Assembly (NCBI GenBank): GCA_964645775.1 | Contig: CAZYBU010000061.1 | Span: 1 to 12,685 of the forward strand | Source of the DNA: CAZYBU01 sp964645775 | GTDB taxonomy: Bacteria > Spirochaetota > UBA4802 > UBA5550 | Length of the DNA stretch: 12,685 bases | Direction: 5' to 3' | Shown here: piece by piece, positions 1-7,700 of the stretch | How the letters are laid out: every line of letters starts with the position of its first letter | How positions within the stretch are numbered: position 1 is the stretch's first letter | Made by a program: the position numbers and the translations under genes | Notes under the pieces: generated by a model | Told to the model about the DNA's origin: nothing | Databases searched by the model: none | What the model saw: the letters and a program-made list of their open reading frames with translations, nothing else

Positions 1-91
1 CATATCCTGATTTTTAATGGCGGACCATTTATGCTCACTCTTTGATAAAGCACAGGTTTTTCTTTCGTTTGATACGTCATGGTAAGTACAT

Positions 92-95
92 AGGA
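92..95 (+). promoter_or_regulatory. Ribosome binding site deciding the start of the FG-GAP lipoprotein
   Basis: AGGA lies 9 bases before the ATG at 105. The frame is open further upstream to a TTG at 42, and another ATG lies at 120, but neither has a comparable purine-rich motif at a suitable distance. Starting at 105 also places a compact signal peptide at the very N-terminus, as expected for a lipoprotein. Confidence 0.55.
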
Positions 96-104
96 TACCC
101 TTTC

Positions 105-1670
105 ATGAACCGATTATCGATGAAAGCAACATTCGTGGCTTTCTTCGCGGTTATCCTTATGGGATGTTCCAATATGAAGAATTACGAGCCCTTTTCAGGT
201 GGAGGAGGTAGCGGTTCGGGAGGGGGCGCCTTTTCCGCGTCTCTGACCGTGGAGGACGACGCTCCCGTCGTGCCTTCAGGCCGGGTCAACCTTACCATCG
301 ACGGTAATCATATTCATGAGATGCGCTTCCGGGATTTCGGCGGGCTCTGGACTCCCTGGGAACCCTATGCTCCCGCGAGGACATGGAATCTGCCCCGAGG
401 TTCCGGTTTGCGGACCGTGGAGGCGGAGTTTAGAGATTCGGAGGGAGTCGTTATTGTCGACAGTGACGACGTTTATCTTATGGAGCAGGTCTTCGCCTCG
501 GACGGGGCTCCCGAGGATCATTTCGGAACGGATATCGACCTGTCTGACGACGGTCTGACCCTGGTGGTCGGTATGCCAGGGGACAACGGCAACGATTCGG
601 GTTTTTTCAACGACAGGGGCGCCGCGTATGCGTATGTCTGGAACGGTACGATCTGGGAAGAGAGCCGGTTGACCGGCCCCGATTGTCTTGCGGGAGATCA
701 TTTCGGATACTCCGTGGCCATAAGCGGCGATGGCGAGATCATTGTGGTGGGCGCCCGGGATCATGAAGTCGATTTCCCGGGACAGGGAGCCGTTTACGTT
801 TTTATACGAAACGCTTCAGACGGTTGGGATTATTATGAAAAATATTCCGCCCCGGCCGGCGCGGAGGACGATTCCCTGGGATATTCCGCGGCCATATCCT
901 CGGACGGTTCGGTCATAGCCGCGGGAGCACCCTACAGGAACGGCGGAAGAGGAAGCGTCTTTGTCTTAAGGGGCGATCCGGATACGGGTTGGAATGTGGA
1001 TACGGAGTTGACGGCTTCGGACGCTGAGGATGGAGACCTTTTCGGTTTTGACGTATCCCTGTCTGGAGACGGTACCGGCCTTGCAGTGGGAGCTCCCCAT
1101 AAGGGCGTCGTTTTTACTCCTCGAATCGGTTCCGTCTATTATTTTAGCGACAGCGGACCTGCATGGACGGAAACGATACTACCCTGTGCCGCCGGCACGG
1201 GTGACGACTTATTCGGGTACGCCCTTTCCCTTTCGCCCGACGGCACAACCCTGGCTATCGGAGCCCGGGGGCATGAAGCGGCCGGTAATATGCGACAGGG
1301 AACCGCCTTTGTGTATCGTAACGTGGGGGGAACCTGGGACCTTTATGAGCTGCCCTTTACCGATGGACAGGCGGCGGATTATTTCGGAACGTCCATTGCC
1401 GTGTCCAACAACGGAGAATTCGTTCTTGTGGGAGTGCCCCACGACGATGTGGTTGAGATCGATCAGGGAAGCGCCCGTTTGTACAGGTGGGACGGGGGAA
1501 GCTCGGGTTATCTGCCTGAACGCACCCTTACCGTTTATGAAGCCCTATTTGAAGATAGATTTGGACGCAGCGTGTCCCTGACTCCGGAGGGAAATTTTAT
1601 GGCTGTCGGATCAAGGGAGCGTGACATATCGGCCGATAATGACGGAGCGGTCTTTCTTTTTTCGAATTAG
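105..1670 (+). CDS. Surface lipoprotein with seven FG-GAP-like repeats (predicted seven-bladed propeller)
   Basis: The predicted product has 521 residues. The N-terminus is a lipoprotein signal peptide with hydrophobic core and lipobox LMGC, lipidated Cys21. A Gly/Ser spacer follows (about residues 32-42). Residues about 60-125 resemble a small beta-sandwich of the kind carrying a 'W..WEPYAP...W.LP.G.G..TV...F.D' pattern, seen in many bacterial surface proteins. The rest is seven repeats of about 55-60 residues. Each has an FG or LG near its start (residues 140, 200, 258, 313, 370, 427, 486), then a 'xSxAxSxDGxxxxxGAP' core and a 'GxxYVF' strand, resembling integrin-alpha FG-GAP blades. The seven-fold count fits a closed propeller. 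Such proteins usually bind partners or ligands at the cell surface; the ligand cannot be read from sequence. The ATG at 105 has AGGA 9 bases upstream; an in-frame TTG at 42 would give 21 extra residues. No catalytic motif is seen. Confidence 0.9.
   Translation: MNRLSMKATFVAFFAVILMGCSNMKNYEPFSGGGGSGSGGGAFSASLTVEDDAPVVPSGRVNLTIDGNHIHEMRFRDFGGLWTPWEPYAPARTWNLPRGSGLRTVEAEFRDSEGVVIVDSDDVYLMEQVFASDGAPEDHFGTDIDLSDDGLTLVVGMPGDNGNDSGFFNDRGAAYAYVWNGTIWEESRLTGPDCLAGDHFGYSVAISGDGEIIVVGARDHEVDFPGQGAVYVFIRNASDGWDYYEKYSAPAGAEDDSLGYSAAISSDGSVIAAGAPYRNGGRGSVFVLRGDPDTGWNVDTELTASDAEDGDLFGFDVSLSGDGTGLAVGAPHKGVVFTPRIGSVYYFSDSGPAWTETILPCAAGTGDDLFGYALSLSPDGTTLAIGARGHEAAGNMRQGTAFVYRNVGGTWDLYELPFTDGQAADYFGTSIAVSNNGEFVLVGVPHDDVVEIDQGSARLYRWDGGSSGYLPERTLTVYEALFEDRFGRSVSLTPEGNFMAVGSRERDISADNDGAVFLFSN
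490..1660 (+). repeat. Seven FG-GAP-like protein repeats within the lipoprotein gene
   Basis: FG/LG dipeptides start at about bases 522, 702, 876, 1041, 1212, 1383 and 1560, spaced 55-60 codons apart. Each is followed by an alternating hydrophobic strand, a D/N-G turn and a G-A-P or related G-x-P/G-S-R triplet. The similarity is at protein level; the DNA copies are diverged, so recent duplication is unlikely. Confidence 0.8.
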
Positions 1671-1880
1671 ATCGGAAATATTGTACAGAATCTTTCCATT
1701 TCATTAGATTCCGTATTGCCTTGAAAAATTTATTCCATATAATTGTACTATGGGGTATTCTGATTTTACCTTCGCTTCACTAACTTCAGCACTATTTCAA
1801 TGGGATTATTCGTACGGATTCTCCTCCAGTGCCCAACAGGATATTTCATGTATCTGAGTGTCTCCTCAATGTTATCCCTC
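1671..1880. other. Convergent intergenic gap
   Basis: This 210-base, comparatively AT-rich stretch lies between the stop codons of two convergent genes. It holds one imperfect hairpin (1684-1715) and a TATAAT hexamer at 1738-1743, with a partial -35-like TTGCCT at 1716-1721 (16-base spacing). A 35-codon open frame from 1750 has no recognisable product. I see no convincing gene here. Confidence 0.5.
1684..1715. terminator. Weak hairpin, possible bidirectional terminator
   Basis: TACAGAATCT and AGATTCCGTA form a ten-position stem with one mismatch around a 12-base loop. It sits between two convergent genes, where a shared terminator is expected. The stem is AT-rich and no U-tract follows in either direction, so it does not match a standard intrinsic terminator. 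Read it as a candidate only. Confidence 0.25.
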
Positions 1881-2771
1881 TTACCATTTATACACGACCC
1901 CCATTTTTACCATAAAGGCCATGGCCATGAGTTCGTTTCCGGCCGGGTCCTCGTAAACCCGCTTGAAGGGGGCATGGATTTCGACGCCGGCCTGGAGGTC
2001 CATGGATTTGCTCAGGGGGAACTGAACCCCTCCTCCGACCAGCAGGCCTATCTCCCAGCTGCTTCTCGATTTAAGAGAGCCGTACATCAGCGTTTCGCTG
2101 ACCGATCCGTTCAGGGCCTCTTTACGGGACCATGCCGGCATGACAAGGCCGAAATAGACGCCCCCCTCAAAGTAGAAGATGGAGTAGGCGCCCCTGTAGG
2201 CCAGAGCGAAATCGAGAAAGGACGCATTAAGTACGGCGCGTGCGTCCTGACCCATATACGAGTATTCAGTTACGATCTCTTTTTGGGAATAATAGACCGA
2301 GACGTAGGCCGAGTGATGAGGCAGGAACCGGTAGCCGTAAAGGCCGCCTAGTAGAAACCCTTTGCCCGGTTTTCCTTTCTGTTCGCCGTCTCCGGCGATT
2401 TTACCCAGGGGCAACGAGAGGCCGAAGGCGCCGAAAAGGGAGGCGTACATGTTAAAATCCCTATCCCACGCGGTTTCACCGGATCGTTTTTTTGTCCTTT
2501 GCTTTTTTCGTTCCGCACGTTGTTTCTTTTTATCGGTTTCTTTATCCCCTTTGCCTGTATATCGTTTCTTTTTTTTCGACGGTTCCTCTTTCTGGCGGGG
2601 GCCGGATTCGGATTTTTTGTCTTTTTTCGGAAGATCCCTCACTTCCTCGTCAAGCAGGATTTTTTCGGTAACCGGCGCCGGTGTTGTTTTATCGGAATAA
2701 TCCTGCCCCGAAAGCGGATAAACGATGGATACGGTCAGAATAACTGCCGCAATACGAGCGATTCGTTTCAT
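1881..2771 (-). CDS. Exported outer-membrane beta-barrel protein with a highly basic N-terminal segment
   Basis: The predicted product has 296 residues. Residues 1-22 form a Sec signal peptide (basic MKR start, hydrophobic core, likely cleavage near SG-QD) without a lipobox Cys. Residues 49-96 are strikingly basic: 24 of 48 residues are Lys or Arg, in clusters such as KKKK and KKK. From about residue 103 to the end, alternating hydrophobic/polar strands, glycines and many aromatics (YGYRF, YVSVYY, FYFEGGVYFG) resemble a small outer-membrane barrel. The C-terminus VVYKW has the terminal aromatic residue typical of BAM-assembled proteins. GAGG lies 7 bases before the ATG. Function is unknown; it resembles generic 'outer membrane beta-barrel' families rather than a named porin. 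The basic segment could face the periplasm and contact peptidoglycan or another polyanion, which is inference. It is convergent with the FG-GAP lipoprotein and divergent from the next operon. Confidence 0.85.
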   Translation of the reverse strand: MKRIARIAAVILTVSIVYPLSGQDYSDKTTPAPVTEKILLDEEVRDLPKKDKKSESGPRQKEEPSKKKKRYTGKGDKETDKKKQRAERKKQRTKKRSGETAWDRDFNMYASLFGAFGLSLPLGKIAGDGEQKGKPGKGFLLGGLYGYRFLPHHSAYVSVYYSQKEIVTEYSYMGQDARAVLNASFLDFALAYRGAYSIFYFEGGVYFGLVMPAWSRKEALNGSVSETLMYGSLKSRSSWEIGLLVGGGVQFPLSKSMDLQAGVEIHAPFKRVYEDPAGNELMAMAFMVKMGVVYKW

Positions 2772-2852
2772 GGATTAACCTCGCTTTAAGCCGGAATAAG
2801 ACGCATTATCAGAGGATGGCAGGTTGAAGCTCCATATTAGAAAATGTCAATC

Positions 2853-2887
2853 AGTATTTAGTGTACAGTAATCACTAAAAAAATACT
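2853..2887. promoter_or_regulatory. Dyad TTTAGTG-N9-CACTAAA, possible operator
   Basis: TTTAGTG (2857-2863) and CACTAAA (2873-2879) are a perfect 7-base inverted repeat around 9 bases. Pairing extends outward as AGTA/TACT past a four-A bulge. It abuts the TTGACA-like hexamer of the leftward gene, so it could be a regulator binding site. No particular regulator is recognised. Confidence 0.35.
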
Positions 2888-3039
2888 ATTAAAAAGCTTG
2901 ACTTTTATTAGTGCGTATGTATCAGAAGAGGTTCTACCAATAAGCAGTGTTTGTAATGATTAAAAAGCGTTAATAAAAAGCATTGCACCCTTTAGGTTCA
3001 TGAAAGGTAGTATTAGACAGTAAGTAATCGGATGAATAG

Positions 3040-3069
3040 GGATCGTCCCCGGTATGTGAAAAACGATCC
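3040..3069. repeat. Inverted repeat GGATCGT / ACGATCC
   Basis: Perfect 7-base arms at 3040-3046 and 3063-3069 flank a 16-base spacer. It lies about 115 bases upstream of the rightward lipoprotein gene and could be an operator or part of a leader hairpin. It could also be a chance repeat. Confidence 0.3.
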
Positions 3070-3101
3070 ACCCGTCTGGTATCATAAAGAACCACTCCGT
3101 T

Positions 3102-3158
3102 TCAATCGGCGGGAGAGATTACCGATTGAGGGAAGAAAACATAAAGAGAGTCTTCCTT
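3102..3158 (+). promoter_or_regulatory. Two adjoining potential hairpins in the leader of the propeller lipoprotein gene
   Basis: TCAATCGG (3102-3109) pairs perfectly with CCGATTGA (3122-3129) around a 12-base loop. Adjoining it and sharing base 3129, GGAAGA (3131-3136) pairs with TCTTCC (3151-3156), extendable by a wobble and one A-T pair. The second stem ends about 15 bases before the AGGA ribosome site at 3173. CTCC (3095-3098) could pair with GGAG (3112-3115) instead of the first stem, giving an alternative fold. The arrangement suggests a structured 5' leader, but no known riboswitch class fits. Confidence 0.35.
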
Positions 3159-3185
3159 GAGAGCGGGCCTTCAGGATGATGGAAC

Positions 3186-4685
3186 ATGGTGAAATTCAGC
3201 CATCTGCTGCCCTTTGTAGCTGTTACCGCACTGATGCTGGTAAGCTCCTGCGCTAAAGGCGTGTCCGTTAAGAAAGACGCCGTAACGGGGTGCGTCGAGT
3301 TGTGCAGCGGAGGGCTGGAAGGGGTAACCCTGAAGCTTTACAGCGATGAGCACGGAACGATATACGTGGAGAGCGACGCTTCCGGAAATTTCACGATTGA
3401 AGGAGTTTGGCCCGGAACCTATCGTGTGATTCCGGAGCGGGAGGGTTACACCTTCGCACCCAGGGAGAGAATAATATCCATGAGTGGGAGCGGGCTTACC
3501 GACCAGGATTTTACGGCCATGCTCTCCTGGTCAAGAACCTACCGTGAGGGAGTTAAAAGCAAAATATACGACATAGCCCAGACCGTGGACTGCGGATACG
3601 TTATGTGCGGTATGATCGACCGATCCGGCGCCCTGGGTCTGCCCGAGGCGGAGAACATGGACTTCTGGGTCGTCAAGCTGGACGCCTATGGCAACGTTGA
3701 ATGGGAATGGATCGACGGCGGGAATTATATCGATTACGCGACCTCGATTATTGAGATAGGCCCCGGGGATTACGTGGTGACCGGCAGCGCTTACGAAATT
3801 GCGGACAACTACAATATTCGAACGGTCAGACTGAACGACGGCCCCGTGGTGGTCTGGGATAAAACCTATCACGGAGACCAGGAAGACCGGGCCACTTCGG
3901 TCAGGCTCGTATCCGGCGGCGATCTTCTTATCGGCGGTTCTACCAATTCGTCAATAAGTTCCGGCATGTGGGACGGGCTTCTGATGCCTGCGGACATAGA
4001 TCTGGGAGATTACGCCACTCCGGTTACCTTCGGAGGGACCGAGGACGAGAAATCTCTGGACATGAGGGAGGTTCACGACCTTCTGGGAACGCCCGAGGGG
4101 TATCTTTTCGTGGGATACAGAGAGTATCCTCTGGGAGAACAGAGGGCCCTTGCCTGGAAGGTAAACCACGGATTCGTGGAGGACTGGAGCGAGGAATACC
4201 GGGCCGGGGAAGGAGAAGGTCTGCCCTTTGAGATTACCGTGGCCCGATCCTTTACCGAGACCGACGATCACGGATACGTTCTGGCCGGCAAGGCCCAGAT
4301 TGTCCTCTCCGAGGACCCGGACGCATGGGTGGCCCGGGTTAACAACGACGGTTCACTGGCCTGGGAGAGGCTGTTCGACCGGGGCCTGGCGGACGAGGCG
4401 AATTCCGTGTTTGCCGTTTCCGACGGAGGATATGTCGTCGGTGGGTATACCACGGAGGACACGGCCGAGTTTGGGGACTACTGGTTTATCAAGCTGGACG
4501 CCACGGGGGAGGTCCAGTGGGAGAGGATCTACTCCGGCGCCTACCAGGGACCGGACAGCATATCGTCGGTAAGACAGACCTACGACGGCGGGTATATCAT
4601 GGCGGGCACGACTCAATCGGTCGAGTCCCGTGACTGTCCCCGGTTAATAAAACTGGACCGATACGCGGAATTGATTACGGAATAG
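3186..4685 (+). CDS. Lipoprotein with Cna-B/carboxypeptidase-regulatory-like domain and seven-repeat propeller
   Basis: The predicted product has 499 residues. Residues 1-21 are a lipoprotein signal peptide and Cys22 follows the lipobox VSSC. Residues about 28-112 match a transthyretin-like sandwich (Cna-B or carboxypeptidase-regulatory type): 'LEGVTLKLYS', 'DASGNFTIEGVWPGTYRV', 'GYTFAP'. Residues about 113-495 hold seven repeats of 'W.rtY.G...D.A.SV....DGGYVV.G.T....DYWviKLD..G.v.WE'. Clear copies end near residues 176, 225, 280, 335, 395 and 447; the last is cut to a C-terminal strand. This repeat is common in secreted proteins and is thought to form a beta-propeller. No catalytic signature is seen, so a binding or scaffold role on the membrane is the best guess. 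AGGA lies 9 bases before the ATG. Its stop lies 35 bases before the giant RHS gene, or 2 with the alternative start, suggesting an operon. Extra cysteines at 36, 40, 136, 141 and 484 could form disulfides. Confidence 0.9.
   Translation: MVKFSHLLPFVAVTALMLVSSCAKGVSVKKDAVTGCVELCSGGLEGVTLKLYSDEHGTIYVESDASGNFTIEGVWPGTYRVIPEREGYTFAPRERIISMSGSGLTDQDFTAMLSWSRTYREGVKSKIYDIAQTVDCGYVMCGMIDRSGALGLPEAENMDFWVVKLDAYGNVEWEWIDGGNYIDYATSIIEIGPGDYVVTGSAYEIADNYNIRTVRLNDGPVVVWDKTYHGDQEDRATSVRLVSGGDLLIGGSTNSSISSGMWDGLLMPADIDLGDYATPVTFGGTEDEKSLDMREVHDLLGTPEGYLFVGYREYPLGEQRALAWKVNHGFVEDWSEEYRAGEGEGLPFEITVARSFTETDDHGYVLAGKAQIVLSEDPDAWVARVNNDGSLAWERLFDRGLADEANSVFAVSDGGYVVGGYTTEDTAEFGDYWFIKLDATGEVQWERIYSGAYQGPDSISSVRQTYDGGYIMAGTTQSVESRDCPRLIKLDRYAELITE
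3528..4676 (+). repeat. Seven propeller-type repeats in the second lipoprotein
   Basis: Each unit carries a Trp-x-(K/R/E)-x-Tyr-like start, a D/E-rich turn, a DGGY(V/I)-x-x-G core and a (D)(Y/F)W-x-(I/V)KLD-x-x-G strand. The core motif is sharpest in units 6 and 7 (VSDGGYVVGG, TYDGGYIMAG) and eroded in units 3 and 4. The family is unrelated in motif to the FG-GAP repeats of the first lipoprotein. Confidence 0.75.
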
Positions 4686-4708
4686 TGATGACAGGCGGAG
4701 AAAGACAT

Positions 4709-4712
4709 AGGA
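4709..4712 (+). promoter_or_regulatory. Ribosome binding site favouring the ATG at 4721 for the giant RHS gene
   Basis: AGGA lies 8 bases before ATG 4721. The competing in-frame ATG at 4688 overlaps the end of the upstream gene (TAGTGATG) and has only GGAA, 5 bases away. With 4721 the signal peptide has a short MRG n-region, typical of lipoproteins. The 4688 start would add 11 residues and allow translational coupling. Confidence 0.5.
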
Positions 4713-4720
4713 TTGCATGG

Positions 4721-7700
4721 ATGAGAGGCGCGGTTCTTTTCATGACCGCGGCCCTTCTTTTTGTCCTTTCCTGTTTTCCAGGGGACGATTCTTCCGGGAG
4801 CGGTCAGGGCTTGGTCTCTTCCGCCGGGAGAAAGCACGTTCCGCTCTCCGGAGACGAGCTTCGGCCCGCGGCGACACTTATGGACGCTTCCACCGTCATA
4901 GGTCCCGACGAGGTGAGCACGATCACTTCTGACGTTCGTTTCGGGGAGAACGTTCGGATCTCATGGGTCCGGGTGTTCGATTCTGGGGGGGGAATTCTGC
5001 GGATATATTCTCCCGATCGGAGCGAACCGGTGGCCGAATTTACGGGCACGGGAGACGGTCTGTGGCATCGGGTGGACCTCTCATCGGAGGTGCGGACGGA
5101 CCGGCTCGTGATCGAAGTCGACCCGGGAGACGGTTCTCCCGATATCGGCGAGATTGAGTTCTGGGGTCCCGTAAACGACGAGAACACGGTTCTGGCGGAA
5201 TCGGGACGCGGGTACACCCGGTACGCGGACCTTGTCGACCTTGCCCGAAGGGGCGGTCATGTGGAATTATACGCGGGGACTCCGGAGAGTATTCGGTTGA
5301 GTGGGACCGGGGACGTGAAATCGGTGACCGTTACGCTGCCTTCCCGAAGCGAGTCTGTGAAGACCGCCTTTCTTCTCTATGAGGGGGAGGGGGTATCCAC
5401 GCCCCTCTGCGTTAAACGGAGCATAAACGGCGGCGTCTTTGCCGGGGGATTGTCCCTTCCCCTGAAATCGGAGGGCACGAGGGATATAATAGAAGAGATA
5501 AACCCGGCCTGGCTTTCCGCCGGGGACAACCGTATAGATTTCGAATCGCCTTCCGGGGCGACTCTCGGAAACGTATCGATTGTCGTGGTTTACGACAGCG
5601 GATGGAACGGCATCGTCTCGGCTTCGGAGAAGGAACTTACGGACCGCGACACCTCCACAATGGCGATACTCGCGGACGGAGGCATGGCGGAGATCGTCTT
5701 TGATCGTACGGTTTCGACTGAGTCGGTGTATGTTTATTTGAACGCCGAAGGCGCGGCCCTGGGGAAAGTCGTTGTCCGGAACGAGGGCCTCTGGGAGGAG
5801 GTTCCCGGCGTTAGGGTGGACGTTGCCGCGATGGAGAGGGGCTGGAACCGTATATCCATGCCCGCCGGCACGAAGGGGGACGCACTCAGGATCGACTTTT
5901 CGGGCTCCACGGGCCGAACGGCCCTTGGAGAGGTCCAGGCGGCCGTAAGTCCCCTGGGTGACGGGATACGTCCCCGCATCGTCGTGAGTTATCCCCTGGA
6001 GGGGGAATACTTCGGGCAATCTGCCTTTATTCAGGGGTTTGCCGTGCCCGCGATATCCTCCGTGAACCTGGAGGGAAACACCGATGGACGGGGCGCCGGG
6101 GACGGTTCTTTCAGTTTGGAGCTTACTAAAAGTATGACTACCTTCGCCGGGGATGAGGACAACGCTCCCTGGGACCCGGTCATAACCGCGGATACCGGGA
6201 ACGGCCATATTCATAAGGAACTGCATCTTTACAGAAACCTCGTTGGAGGGTCAGGCGGAACGGGATCGGGAGACGGGTCCGGAGGAGAAGGAAGTGGAGG
6301 CGACGGGCTTCAGCCGGACGGGACCTACCGCGCGACGCTGCATCCCGATTCTGAGACGGTTATTCACTACAACGACATGAAGATGGTTATCCCGGCCGGC
6401 GCCGTGGATGAGGAGACCCGGATCACCATCGAGCCCCTGGGCGAATCGGACCTTCCGGAGATGTCCGAAGGGATGGTGAACGTGACATGGCCGGCTGCGG
6501 GATACCGGTTTTTACCCCACCAGACCTTCAAGAAGGATTTGGAGATTTATTTTCAGTATACCCGGGATAAGCTTAAGAGCGGTCAGAAAGACGAAGACGT
6601 CTTCATGTATTATTACGACGAAGATGAGAAGAGGTGGAAACGTCTGGAGCGGGTCAAGGTGGAGCCGGAAATAACAACAGTGACCTCGAAGACCGACCAC
6701 TTTACGGATATTATAAACGCCACGTTGACGGTACCTGAGCATCCGGACCCTCTGCGGTTTAATCCGAATTCGATCAAGGATATCAAGGCCGGGGACCCCT
6801 CTACGGGAATTAGTTTGATTGATCCTCCTTCGGCCGGGAGTCAGGGGAACGCGTCCCTCTCATATCCCCTTGAGCTTCCGCCGGGGCGTAATGGTTTGCA
6901 GCCCTCGGTATCCATCCAGTACAGCTCGGGAGGTGAGAACGGCTGGCTGGGTTTGGGCTGGAGCGTTCCGTTCCGGTCGATTGCCGTGGATACCCGTTAT
7001 GGTGTTCCAAGGTACAATGGAGAGGAGAAGTATGTTCTGGAGGGCAAGTCCCTGGTGCACGACGAGGATGACTCGGCGAACACGGAGAGCGTTAAGGTTT
7101 TTCGGCCCCGGGTGGAGGGGGAGTTTTCCCGGATACTTCGCAAGGGGACCTCTCCTTCGGAGTATTACTGGGAGGTTACGGACAAGAATGGGACCACGTA
7201 TATCTACGGCCAGAGCGACGAGGACGTCAACTCAAGGCTGAGGAGTTTTTATAACGATACGGCCATTTTTACCTGGTATCTTGAAAGAATACGGGACGCC
7301 AACGGTAATACCATTACCTATTCGTACGAGTTGGATGAACAGACCGGTTCAGGAGAGCCCTGGAGGAATATTTATCTCGAAGAGATACGCTATACCGGCT
7401 TTGGCGGTGATCCGGGCAAGTACCGTGTGGTTTTTGTCAGTGAGGGCGCGGACCGGCCGGACGCCTTTAGCTCGGGACGGGGCGGTTTTAAACAATTTAG
7501 CCGCAAACGACTTGAGAGGATTGAGGTATATTTCGAGAGCCAGGCCGTACGGAGCTACGACCTGGAATATGAGACCGGCCCTTTTGGGAAATCGCTTCTG
7601 AAACGGATCATTCAGAGGGGAAGCGAAAGCGAGGAACTCGCCCGTCACGAACTGGACTATTACGAGGACATAGGAAAGGATGAGAACGTGACCGGCTTTG

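Larger units (their letters stand above)
2772..3185. other. Divergent intergenic region with several inverted repeats
   Basis: This 414-base region separates two divergent genes and should hold promoters for both. The part at 2840-3020 is markedly AT-rich. A perfect TTGACA-like -35 hexamer for the leftward gene lies at 2845-2850 on the minus strand, but I find no good -10 at the usual spacing. Motifs of the form ATTAAAAAGC occur at 2888-2897 and 2959-2968, with AATAAAAAGC at 2972-2981. No ORF of note, RNA gene or known riboswitch was recognised. Confidence 0.5.

Noticed and set aside
1750..1857. Small 35-codon ORF in the convergent gap
   Set aside because: It has no clear ribosome site and no recognisable product. 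The length is within chance expectation.
1800..2351. A 183-codon plus-strand frame overlapping the barrel gene
   Set aside because: It mirrors the barrel coding strand, has no evident ribosome site, and its product lacks a signal peptide or domain. The minus-strand frame has both a signal peptide and a barrel pattern.
2971..3016. Possible attC-like or riboswitch-like element in the AT-rich intergenic stretch
   Set aside because: GTTAATA does not fit the attC core GTTRRRY, no integrase or cassette is present, and no conserved riboswitch core could be matched.
5267..6226. A 319-codon open frame on the minus strand
   Set aside because: It lies wholly antisense to the giant gene, whose frame shows continuous domain matches. 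The minus-strand translation has no recognisable domain and reflects codon bias.
6815..7600. Actin ADP-ribosyltransferase, as in full-length Salmonella SpvB
   Set aside because: Only the N-terminal SpvB family domain is present. The following sequence is propeller, TcdB middle and RHS repeats, and no R-S-ExE type transferase motif is visible in the window.
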